Shown here: piece by piece, positions 45,401-58,600 of the stretch
Numbering within the stretch: position 1 is the first letter of the stretch
Layout of the letters: each line of letters begins with the position of its first letter
Assembly (NCBI RefSeq): GCF_001625305.1
Contig: NW_017804254.1
Location: 806,923-870,922, forward strand
Direction of reading: 5' to 3'
Source of the DNA: Branchiostoma belcheri
Lineage: Eukaryota; Chordata; Leptocardii; Amphioxiformes; Branchiostomatidae
DNA: 64,000 nucleotides
Program-made: the position numbers and the translations under genes
The notes under the pieces: generated by a model
What the model saw: the letters and a program-made list of their open reading frames with translations, nothing else
The model's database searches: none
What the model was told of the DNA's origin: nothing

Positions 45401-48400
45401 AGTAAAGAAATCAAGCCACATAGCATTTCAAACTCAACGTTCCATAAAAACTATAGCAAAATGTCAAGCATATAACATTTGGCCACTAAACCAAAAACCA
45501 TATAAAATGTACATACGTAGATGCCTCAATTGTTGTATTTGCATCGGGCAAGAAGGTCTAAGAACCTTTTCTGATCTACATGTATTTTGTAAGATCTGCT
45601 AACTAAAAAAGTACAGTTAGTAATATCAACCTTTGCTAAAGCTTTTGCTATCCGTGTCCCGACTTCTTCTGCCTGCTGCATGTCACCACCAACCGTCTGA
45701 GGGGGGAAGAGTAAAAAAAAGGCATGAGGTTTAAAGAACAACCTTTTAGTTCGCAGTGTTTCAACAAAGAAACTTCAGTTTATATATCATTAGCAAGACT
45801 TCCACAAAGTACATGTAAGGCATAACGAGTCAGATAACAAACTAATTGCTGCACTGTTTGACAAACTACAACTGTTGCCTTACCTGAAGAACTTCCTTCA
45901 GTCCCAGTTCAGGCCCGTAGTTCAGAGAGGACCGGTTGGCCACACCGTCTAGGTGGTCCAGGGTGTGCATACTGACTACATCTGCAGTACACACAGGTTC
46001 CACAAGGGGGCCTGACAATTTGGATTTGAAGTTGATGTGATCGTGGATGCTGCAAAGATAGGAATGCAGTCACGTCAGTTAACAAACTTTGAGGGTGAAA
46101 AGATGCATATTCAGTACAACTGAGATTTTACTAACTTTTGTTCGCATCACGAAGGCTTGCAAGGGATTCGAACCCAGAACCTTCAGGTTCTGAGTCAACA
46201 ACCATGACCACTTTGACACCTATAATATATTTATGTTTACCAAATGAAAACATATTGTTTTTGCTCAGTTTCTTCCTTTTCTTCTTCTCCAAACAAATAA
46301 GGTCAATGACCTGAACCAGGCGTCTGTCACCATGGTAACTATTCTTCATTTTGCAATTTTATAGCAGGAAGGATTTAGACTCCATACAGTATATGAATGT
46401 GTTTGAGTAAGAATTAACAGAGCAGACTATATGCATAGGTGAACATGATGCATTTGCTTTGCAAATGTTACCTTTCTACTCTGGTCCATGTGTAAAACTA
46501 CTCACTTGACGTCCTTAGCAGTAACAGACAGCCAGGTGCTGGTGAAGGTCTGCACGTTTATCTTCTTGATGCGATGGCAGTCGTCGGGCGTCGGCCAGCC
46601 TGGAGACGCATGTGTCTTCACCATTGGAGCTGAGAAAAAAAAAAGTAATTTCAACAAAGGCTGTGGATAAATATGCAGATGCAGGCTTAATGTCTTTGTG
46701 TTTCCATGTCCTATTTGTGTATCCGTATTGTAATTACCCTGTGTTTTTTCTGTGTATCCATAAAATATAATGATTGGATTATAAGGATTGACAGTGCCCT
46801 AGACACCAAGTTGAGAGAAGAACAAGCAGGTTTTCGTAAAGCTCGTGGTTGCTCAGACCAGATCTTTGCTCTCAGAAATATCATTGAACAGTGTGTTGAA
46901 TGGAACTCCCCTCTGCTGATAAATTTTATTGACTTTCAAAAGGCTTTTGATAGTGTACATAGGGAGAGCCTGTGGAAGATACTAAGAGCCTATGGGATTC
47001 CACAGAAGATAGTTTCCATGATAGGGAAATTCTACGAACACTTCGAATGTAGTGTCATCACGGAAAGCAGTTTGTCCAAACCTTTCTACGTAAAGTCTGG
47101 TGTAAGACAGGGCTGCATCCTCTCCCCTATCCTGTTTCTCATCACTATTGACTGGGTAATGAGAGAAACCACGTCAGACCGTCCTCGTGGCATCAAATGG
47201 ACACTGAACACTTACCTTGAGGACCTCGACTTTGCCGACGATCTTGCCGTCCTTTCATCTGTTCGCAAATCACTCCAGGAAAAGACGGACCGCTTAAGCG
47301 ACCGTGGCAAAAGCACAGGCTTATACATTAATAAGAAGAAAACACAAGTAATGTACATCAACACTCCAGCAAACCCTCCCATCAAAATAGACGGGGAGGC
47401 ACTGGAAGGTGTAGGCGCTTTTACTTACCTGGGAAGTGTTATGAGTGCTACAGATGGTGCACAAAAGGACATTAAAACCCGCCTGGACAAAGCAAGAAGT
47501 TCCTTTAGCCGACTACAAACCATCTGGAAGTCGAAGCAGTATAGCCTCACGACCAAGATCAGACTCTACAACAGCAATGTGAAATCCGTCCTTCTGTATG
47601 GCTCGGAGAGTTGGAGAATGACGAAGACAGACATGAGGAAGATCAACTCATTTCACAACAGTTGTCTACGTAAGATCTGCAACGTCTTCTGGCCAAACAA
47701 GATCTCCAACGCCGAACTTTACAACAGAACTGGCTGTAGGAAACTCACCACTGAGATCACTGGCAGAAGACTCAAGTGGCTAGGGCATGTACTGAGGATG
47801 CCTGACAACAGGATCCCCAAAGTCGCCCTTAGCTGGAGGCCAGAAGGAAAGAGGAAAAGAGGCAGACCAAAGACCACATGGAGGAGAACGGTGTCGGACG
47901 ACCTGGCGGCCATGGGTCTGAACTGGAGAAGTGTCAACAACATGGCGCAGGACAGACCCAGATGGAGGAAGAAAGTCATGGCCTTATGTCTCACAAGGGA
48001 CGAAGAGGATAAGTAAGTAAGTAAGTATAAAATATAAAGTCAATGCAATTCAGGTGCACTAGATACTCCTGCTATGTTGTTTCATTAGAATGAAATTGAA
48101 AATTGAAATTGAAATAAAACAAACAAACAACACAACACAAGAGCCTTACCAGGGTTAGCAGCAGGGATTTGTGGCCCGTTGACAGGTAAGGAGGGACTTG
48201 GTGCAGAGTCCTGGAGGACAGCCACACTCTTGTCATCACAGGACTCTCCTACCAGTAACTTGTCTGCACTGTTCTCAGCAATGTTCTGCAACAAAATAAA
48301 GTAAAATTCAAAAATAATGTAGGGAAAGGGTGTTCACAAAACAAAGCATCCATGATAGAGAAACATATGGTGATTCAAGTGAAAGCTACAATGATCTTTC

Positions 48401-51400
48401 CCTGTACAGCACCAGTTACATTGGCAAATATCAACTGTGTATCAAGCCCATCAAAATTTTAGAATCATTCTGCTACTTTGCTCACAACCAATCCCCAACA
48501 ATGGTCATTGCCGGGTTGGTAGTAACCGTGGTATTCTACTCTGTTTGCTCCTCTGATCACATCCATGCAGAATATATCTTTTCTTACTTCAATTTTCAAA
48601 ATTCATAATCACCTGGCTCAGACGACTTTTAAAGATCAGTAGGCAACCTCACCAACAAACTCCCAACCACGGTCTGGAGAAGGTTATTTGTGACAGGACC
48701 TTAAATGAGACCCTTGTACATGTAGCTATCCATGGAAGCAGTACATGTACCAGCTTAGCACATTGACAGAATGTACTGTGCCTGCATGAAACCCTGATTT
48801 TTCACAGTTTTCAAATGGATGTTTGGTCACTGTTGCAACAAAGGTTTGCCTGTTGCAGAGGATATCATTTCTGACATAACATTTGGAAACTACAGACAGG
48901 ATGTTAGCCTTACACGTTTCTGTAGCGAATATGACCTTATATTACGTAGATGCTCTGGCAAAATGCCATGCATAATACATTACAAATTTTGTGCAGGTGC
49001 AGAACGTTCTGTGGATGTGCTTACCAGCTCCTCCTTCAGGGTGTCCAGATCCACCGTCCCCTCAAAGTTCACCACCCCCATCTGTAGTAGATCCTGATCC
49101 AGATCTGAGGCCTTCACCTGTACTGTGATCTGTGGGATCAACAGGGATCTGGTTAGAACAGGGACTAGTGGTAACAGGAATGTGTTCTGAGCTCCTTTCT
49201 TTAGACAATTTAATTCCTTAGATCATTTTGAAGTTCAAAGGAGGGGGAGAAAGAAGCCTTGAACATGGAGGGGCGACTGTGGTGATGTTTGCCATTCTTT
49301 TTTTCTGAATACACTAGTTAGAGTCAGTTCTATGTTGTACTTCACCAAATTGTCACAAAGAGACAATCATGGTTTTCTTGTGGCTAGAGACAGAGACAGA
49401 TTGACAGACTAGAGACAGAGTGATGCAATCTTAGTATTATTAGTCAACATAAAAAATACAGGTCTCAATACATGGCCCTGTCCTTGGTGCTGAATTAGTG
49501 ATTATGAGAAGAATACACTGGCATCTTCTTTCCACCACCAGGACTTCTGCATGTAGCTAGAACTTTGCAACTTTGCTGTAAACCAATGATTAGCCAGGAG
49601 TGTTACAATCAAGGCTATTGGTTACATTAGCACATGATAGAAAAGAAAAGAATGATACAGACCTAAAGTATGTACAGAACTAAAGTTGAACAAACAGCAA
49701 TGACAAAGCCTAAAGCAGAAAGGATTCTGTGAGTCTCACCCAGTGTGAGTTGGGGTCCCCCTGGTCCACAATGGTTTCTGATTGGTCCAAGATGCGGAAT
49801 CCGTGAACATTCATCGTCTTTCCCTGTAAATGTATAACACAAAGACAGCCATTATTTATACATGAAGGTCAATTTAAAACTGTACTTGCTTAAGAGGTGG
49901 GGGGGGGGGGCGATAGACATGCTCTTGTTTAAAGTTAAAACTTTAGCTCCAACACAAAGTTCTCTCACCTAGAGCTTTCAAACAGTCACTCTGGTCTTCC
50001 TCAGTAGACTGTGTTGACTCCACACTTCAAAGAAGCCATGTGACAAGTCTCACTGGGTCAGTCTACTGAGAAAGACCAGAGTGACTGGTCGAAACTGAGA
50101 AAACTTCTTTGTGTTGGATCAAATGTTTTAACTTCAAACAAGTAGCTACAAACACAGATGAACTTTCATGATGCTTCAATCTTGTTCTGTTGCACACCCA
50201 AAGGCACCATGGGAGGTCAGAGGTCACACAAGGACACACCTTACCTGATATAAGGATACAAACTGACATGCCAATTTTTTTTATCTCCTGAATTTGTAGA
50301 AAGTTTACACAGTGCATTATTTGCAACCTCATGCCAAACATTCAATTTCTTGTCACTTTTTCTCCAGTCTGAAAAAAATCGATGACATGCAAAGTCCTCT
50401 AAAGCACACTTTTCAAGACATCTGTTGCACTACTTTCAAAAATCAGTCTGTTGTACAAAACTTGTCAGTCAATTCTCAATCACACCTCCTGACAGTGCAT
50501 CCCTTCCTCCATACCCAACATGGCTTTCTGGGGGGAAAAAGATTCTGTCAATTTGGAAAATAAATCTTCTCATTAACTACATGTAAGAACACAAAAACAA
50601 GCCTGTGGCTGCTTGAGATGGGTACAGAAAAATAATGCTTGCCTGCAAAATAAATTTGGAAAGCAATTTTTTCTGGTCTAACCCTAAAATCAAGTACAAA
50701 ATGTATACTTCCCAACTTTGTTGCTCTATGGCATGAATAGTTTCCTCCTAGAAATCAGGAGAAACATGACAGTGAAAGAGCAAACTTATGAATGCCAGCA
50801 TGGTCCATTAGTTCTATGCGTCCTCACCAGTAATTTGATGGTTCCTTTTGGTCCTTCTGGTGTCAGATCCAGTTGGATGCTGGACTCATCTGACTCCAGG
50901 TCCATTGGAGTACCGTCCTCCACCAACTCAGCATCCACTACAGCCTCTATAACCTCCTCCTCTTCCTCCCCAGTCTCACTAGTAAGCTCTGTAGTCTCCT
51001 CAAGTGGATCCTCTTCCTTAGCTGCTGCCTCCTCATCTGTTCCCACCAGTTCATCCTCCTCGTTTTTGGTCTCCTCCTCCCCACTGTTGTCCTGCTCCTC
51101 CCCACTGCTGTCCTCCTCTTTGTCACCTTCATCCTTCTCATCATTGTGCTTGGTGTCGACACTGGCATTGTTTTCTTCCTGTGTTCAAAAGGAGAACAGT
51201 TTTAGGGCACAATTAGTTTGACCCCAAAGAAAAAACAATTCTGAACTAGACTTAGTAGTTTTCAAACATTTCTACTTAACAGGGGTTTGGTAGGCATTTG
51301 TCTTTCATGTGCAAATTTATTACATGTGATGCCATACAAATTTGGAAATGTGGAATAGATGGTACAAGTTGCCCCATTCACGTTACAATTTTTAATGCAG

Positions 51401-52597
51401 AAAATACTAATCTGAAGAATATCACCATAATATTATGATTATCTTGTTGAATATTTCTCCTCTCTCTCTCGCCTCCCCCTTTTTTCTGTACTTTTCTTTC
51501 TCATCTTTTCTCTCCCCATCCAATCACCCTACTGTTTCCCCTGATAACTGTTCTCTCTCCTCTCGTCCATACCTTTAGATATTTGGTATGTCCAGGCATC
51601 TCCATACAGGCTGGAGCTGGAGCCAGTGGTTGACCATTCCTGGGTTGGTTACACTTCTGACAGGCAGGCTTCTGGCAGCGCGGCTGTGGTCCGCCATGCG
51701 GCACGATGCAGAGGGCCTCGCCTGGGGCCAGGACCATGGGCGGCCGGCACTGCTGCTTGCACTGTGCTGGGTTGTGTTGAACAAAATTCTGGCAGGCTGG
51801 CAGGGAAAAGAAACAGTGTATGAGCTCCCCCTGGCAGAATACAACTGAACTGCAAGACTGTAAATCATGGCAACAGTGTTAAATTATGTTTACTGTGGGA
51901 TCTGCTTGGCAAGATTGTCAGTGTTAGATGTTGTATTTTGTTGATATGATCCTACAATGCTTGTATTTTATACTTCTTGATATATGAGTTTGATACAAAT
52001 ACTATCCCCTTCCCACTTCAAGTTCAAGCTTCCCTAAAAGTTTAATTCCATTTTTTCGTTTTAAATCCCTTACCAATCCTGTTCATGGCAGGTGACTTCT
52101 CCTGAGGGCGGACATTGTAGAACTTCTTGTAGCAGCGTAGGATCCGCAGCGTCTCAAAGGCTTCTGTGTAGGAGGGGTCGATGTCCAGGGCTGTCTCCAG
52201 CGACTCCATGGCCTGCTCCATCTGACCCTTGGCTGCCTTGGCCGTGCCAAGAGTGAAGTGGGTGATGGGCTGGAACAACACCAACCTGAATTAGGACTTT
52301 CCTCCAGACCAGACATCAGCACATCTACCTAAATTTCTAACCTACATTGTACCATAAAGTAAGGCAGGGGTTTTGCTATTTGATGACCAGTAGCCTAAGT
52401 ACATTGTACATCATGCTTCCAGTACAAACCAGGCAGAGTAGTACTTAGTCAAGTAGAAGTAGTACTGTAGTTACTGTAGTAGTAGTACTGTAGTTACTGT
52501 AGTAGTAGTACTGTAGTTACTGTAGTAGTAGTACTGTAGTTACTGTAGTAGTAGTACTGTAGTTACTGTAGTAGTAGTACTGTAGTTACTGTAGTAG

Positions 52598-52635
<38 letters not shown>

Positions 52636-55600
52636 GGTGGTGGTGGTGGTGGTAGTGGAAGTATAGTATTAGTAGCAGTTGTAGTTAGTACTGTAGTGGA
52701 CTAGTTTATTAGTACATATCTATATACTAAACAATGTTCAGAGCGGATCTGCTTTCTGTATGTAACTACCATTGGTCAGGCCTCTGGAAGGATCATTCAT
52801 CATCATCATGGAGGCCCTATATATATGTATCAGCCCCTAATACTAGTGATATTAACAGATTAAGTAACAGGCTAGATGACCAGATGGTTTCTAGAATTAA
52901 CATCTATAATGTTCTAAACACAAAATGGTCATGAAAATCTTACTTCCAACTCAGGAGTGACATTCACATTTTATTCCCCTTTGACAAATTCTAAATCTTG
53001 GGGTAACATAATTATAAATATGGCGTTCTCATAAAAGTTTACATGAAAGTGTTATCTTCAATCAAACTTGTAATCTATTATTCAATTTTGTCTGAGCCTG
53101 ACCCCTTTCTTTGTGACCTCAATCAATGAAAGCAGCCAGCACAATTTTAGTATATCGCAAATAAACAAAGGCTCAAGCAAACAAACAATCTACAAGTCGG
53201 TGTCACTGTCACCTCGGTGTCGTTGAAGCGTAGAGCCTCGTGTAGCAGCGTGATGGCGTCGTCCACTTTCCCGATCTGGTGCAGCACGTTGGCCATGTTG
53301 ACCAGCGGCACGTCCGTGTACTGTGACGGTACAAAGTGCAGCGCCCGCCGGATACACTCGATGGCCTGGTACGGGTTCCCCGCCACGCGCCAGTACAGAC
53401 CGGCCAGGTTAAACAACGTCCAGAGGGGCTCCGCTTTCTGTCAACAACCACATCAACCAACATCACTTGTTTTAGAAAATACAGTAGCAATATGCAGGAA
53501 CTAGTAAACTTATACCTTTTGTCATCTACAGTCAATTTTAACTCACAATAAGCACTGGAATAACATGATGGACATTATGTTATATCAAATAGACAATCAT
53601 GTCAGATCTCATTTTGTAATATGAGTACCAAATAAAAATTCTAGTCCAAAACTCATCACAGTAGACTTTGTCATACCAATAGATATTGTCATACATCAAT
53701 CATCAATATGCCATGGCTATTAATGGTTATAGATGTTAATTGTATCAACAGAATTCAAATATTTTTCTCTACTGTTTTTTTTTTTCAAAGAAACATTCAA
53801 TTTGCCAAACCATGAAGAATGATAGAAATAACTGTACCTAAGCCATATAATCAAGAAATACTAATTGGCATATGGATGTTATCTTCAGTTATGGTATCTC
53901 AAGAATACCAGGTCCTCATGGGAAAAGCCACATATTTTTTTGAGAGGGCAGCATCCAAAATTTGAGATTTGAGATATTTTTCCCACTCAAGGTTTCTCTT
54001 AAAACTTGCTGCTATTTCTGAATACAAGGCAGTGTTGCAAAATTGCATGCAAAATGAGATACATGGTGGGCAGAAAAATTAATAAAAAAACATTTTCTAA
54101 TATGTTGTTATATACATATTCTGCACACATGCTACCTACTGTATGTGCAAAACAGACACCTTGCATAAATTAAAATACATTACACAAAATGCAACACATG
54201 CAACTAGACTACAGACACATGCGGGCCAGGGTATGGGTTAGCTGCATATCAACCTCTAAATTTCTGGTTCTTAATGATCCACCAAAATCAACAATTGTTG
54301 ACAATTTCATTCCATCCAAAAGTGATTCATTGAAGTAAGTCTTTTAGCATTCTTTACATATGATATATATTTCGTTAACTACAAATGTAGTATAAAGTTA
54401 TATGTCTTCAACTGAATCTTTGCATTTTAAAATAATATATGACTTACAACGTATAGTCTTCAAAAGCTGAAAATTGATTGAATTTATTCAATTTGTAATT
54501 GAGGATGGTGTGGTGATTATTGGAACAACATTTAAATTTTGTGATATTTGAGCCATGGAAAATAGATTCAATAATATCATTTTATTGATTTTAAACTTCC
54601 AAAGATATATTTTGTTTGCATACACATATACCTTAATCTGTATCATAACAAAATTAGGTACAAATACATTTTTGTCAAATCTACAAATCAATGTTAATCA
54701 GCTCAATAGAGGTTTTTCTCTGTGAAATTTATCATGTATCCCTGAGTGTATATTTCATTCATTGGAAAGAGGTGATTTTGTGCTTGTTAGTTTTTCAGAA
54801 GAGCATGCAGTGTTAAATTGGTCACGAGCAAGATTTTGAGTAGCATTTTGGGTGATGTGTAACTATACCACCCCTGCAATTTAGTGATATGACCCAGATA
54901 TCAGTCACTTTGTCTGAATTTGGACCAGTCCACTCAATAAACAGGGGTGGTCAGGGTGATTTTTTTCCCACACAAATGTACCTTGCGCAGTGCCAGATCC
55001 ACTCTCCTTCCCAGCTCCCGTTCACTTTCTGACCAATCAATCTCACCCTCTGATCTTGTACCCAGGGTGGCATGCTGCCGCCAAGCCTATACAAATCCCA
55101 CCACCAACCAGAGCATGCAGCGTAGCCAGGCACGGCACCGCACATACAGCACAAGACAGCAAAAGAAATATACAGAACTTAAAAAGAAAACATTTAAATG
55201 AAGAGGGGTGGCGGATGCTGCAAAGCAATGTGCCTCCAACAACAGAATAATCCATTTCATAGTAGTTTCCAGTCTCCCTAATTTCAATGAACATATTTTT
55301 CATCTTTCAAAAGTGATGAAAACAGTCTTAAAAAGTGATTTTGAACTTTTTCGTTCACATTTTTAATAGCCAAATTATCAAGGAGGTACATGATTTGAAA
55401 GTATCCACCACCTACATCCACCACATTTACAGCTAATACATGCAATTACTGATAGAGCACCAAATGAACGTTCACTTGCACTGGGTCTACCTTCTCGATA
55501 GCTGACAGAATACGCTGACCAATTTCTTCGGTGTGAACGTTCTCGGTGGTACGATACGCGGCCAAAATGAGAGGCTTCCATAGAAGTGGTGGTGTGAAGA

Positions 55601-58600
55601 AACAACATACAGTTAGGCATAACAAAGCTGTTAAACTGGTGTGGACAGACATATTCAGTTAGGCCATTAAAGCAGATACAGCTACACAGAACAAAAACTT
55701 GTTTTTTCTTTCATCAATTATAGTACACTTGATATACATATATGTAATATATACTGTAATTATTTGTATGATGTAACAGTATCTACACAAACAGGTAAGA
55801 ATTCTACTAGCTTTTGCAATTTTCTTATACCCAAAAATAAAGTTTGAAGCCTCTTCGTCAAATGGAATCTTGCTGTTTTTGTTCTTGTTGATTTTTTTTA
55901 GCTTGGAACAAACAAACAAACGATTCAACGTCTGAAACACTATTTCCATACCATTTTCATGTGGTTGTCCAGGACCTTTTTGGGGAGTTTCTCCCGCTTG
56001 CCTACCCCGTCCACGTGATCGTACGCGGTCTGGGTGTATGGCAGGTCGACGACGGTGGTGCAGACCGGTTTGTACCAGGGGAGGGCGTGCTCCTCTTCCT
56101 CTGTCAGCTGGACCGCTTCATTCAACAGCTGGTGCATCCTGAAGCACAGGGATGAACCAATCTTTACTAACATTCAGTACACCAATAATAAGTCTTAATG
56201 TAATTACAACGTAGGGAAGACATACACGCAATGTACTTAATCATTATGATAACACTGTGGTTACGATTTGGATTGACACTAGCTTCGGTGTAGTTTGACT
56301 CATTATACATGTAGCTAACGAGGTCGATAATGAGCAAGTGAGTCCACACAGTATAACAGATGATTAGCACATTGATTTTATGACAGTTGATTTTACGACA
56401 TGCCATTTGAAACATCATAAGAAACTAGCATGTCCTGAAGAAGAGATATCACAAATAGAAGTTCTGCTGCAGTGACATAGAAAGCTACAGGGAGGTCAAA
56501 ATTAAGTTTTCCTTCATTTTGCCAGCACCTACCCACATACCAAATATCATGTAACTGTTATGCTGGCCACAGACACAGACAGACAAACGGCAACTAAAAC
56601 AGGACAATTCTCTGCCCCTACTATCAGTCAGGTCTTCCACCATTCTGACACTTACTGGAATCCCTTGTTCTCTGGTGGCAGGTATGTGGTGGGGAACTCG
56701 TTCCACCCCGGCAGCCGCTGAACCTTCGCGTCACACTCCTCCCGACTGGGCCACAGGGGGTCCCTGGGGGAGGGGGGCATTTGAAGAAACCAGTTGGTGA
56801 AACTTTCAATGATGATTTAATCCGGTCTACGTTGTTTAAAGTCTACTACTGCAAAGGGCTAAAAGACTGGTGAAAAAATATTTTTTTCTAAGAAACAATC
56901 TACTACAATTTTTTTAAAAGGAAACAGTGCTGACTGACATACCCATAAGTGACTCAGAGATAGCCAAATAAAATTCATTATACTTTATAGACAAGTTCAA
57001 TATGGCCATTCCAGTAACTATAAAAGCACCACTGACAAACTTGGTTTCTGTACTACATAATATACATACTGTATAAGTGGGTAACAAGTTCATTTGTTAT
57101 ACATGAAAAGCTTGCTAACTTTAAATTGGAAAATCACACGCTGTAATTTTACTATTGCAACAGTCAGGCAATGCCATAACAGTGAGTCAAGTCACTCACC
57201 TGTACTGGTCATACGCTAGTTTGTTGTCTGCAGGGGGTGCAGAGTCAGGGGTTGGGGTGCCTACAGGGGGGCTGTCTGCCACGCCATGTGGGGGGAGGGG
57301 CTGAGCCGGCAGAGGGGGCTTTCTCTCACTCTGTTTAAATGGAAGGTTACACAACATATTGAGTAGATATGTTCTTTCATAATGCATTGAAGGAATACAA
57401 CCTCACTGGTCTATTGTTGAATACACTGTACCTTGCATCGTTTATCAGTATTGAATAGGTTAGAATTTAGTCATGAAAGAGGCATTTGATATTCTGTACA
57501 CCAGTGTACAAAATACTTTTTTGCCCAGTGGGCAACCTACAGCAAAAATTAGGTTGCCCATCAGAATTTTAGGTTGCCCCGACTATAAGTTACTACTTTC
57601 CTGAAATTAAGCAATGTTACATACATAAGCCTTTCACAATATTTCTAACAGCCTTTAGTTAACCGATACTAGTAATAGCCATTAATACATACCTAAAATT
57701 AAAATAAAGCATCTGCCGGATACAGTGGTGCAAGCCAATTGGGCATGATTTGGGGGGTGGGGGGCATTCTTAAAATCCTGGTAGCACACTGGGCTACCTA
57801 TGTTCAAAAATAGGTTGCCCCAAGTAAAATTTTGTTGCCCTGGGCAACTGGGCAACCAGGTATTTTACACGCTGTACACTGAACTGAATTGAGAAATTCA
57901 TGAACTAACCAAATACAGATTTGATCTACATATAATTATTGCTAAATATCTTCAATAATTGCTCACCAGTACTGGAGTGTCCTTGACCTTGGGCGGGATG
58001 ATGCTGAAGTTACAGACGACGATCTGCTTCCCATACTCAACCTTCATGGTGCACTGCTGCTGGTCTTCTTCTGGAGCAGGGTGCACAGGTGCACAACATG
58101 GTTACAGGAGACAGCACAGGTGCACAACATGCTTACAGGAGACAGCACATGTGCACAACATGCTTACAGGAGACAGCACAGGTGCACAACATGGTTACAG
58201 GAGGCAGCACAGGTGCACAACATGCTTACAGGAGGCAGCACAGGTGCACAACATGGTTACAGGAGACAACACAGGTGCAAAACACGGTTACAGGAGACAG
58301 CACAGGTGCACAACATGGTTACAGGAGACAACACAGGTGCAAAACACGGTTACAGGAGACAGCACAGGTGCACAATATGGTCAGGAAAAACATTCCTGGT
58401 GCAAAACAAGTTGTAGGACTGGTGAAATACAAGGTTGTAACAGACAGCACTTGTGCAAAAAAAGGAGCCAAAATAGGTGATTCATGTGCAAAACAGGCTT
58501 AAAACAGACAGCAAAGAACAATAAAATAGAGATGCAAGGAGGCTCTGGTTCAAAAGAGGCTAGGTACAAAACAATATAGTGCAAAACAGATTTATAGCAA

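Noticed and set aside
57959..58502. Three overlapping plus-strand frames with 31-residue periodic peptides
   Set aside because: They are produced by the stop-free 31-bp minisatellite read in all three frames, antisense to TTC17.
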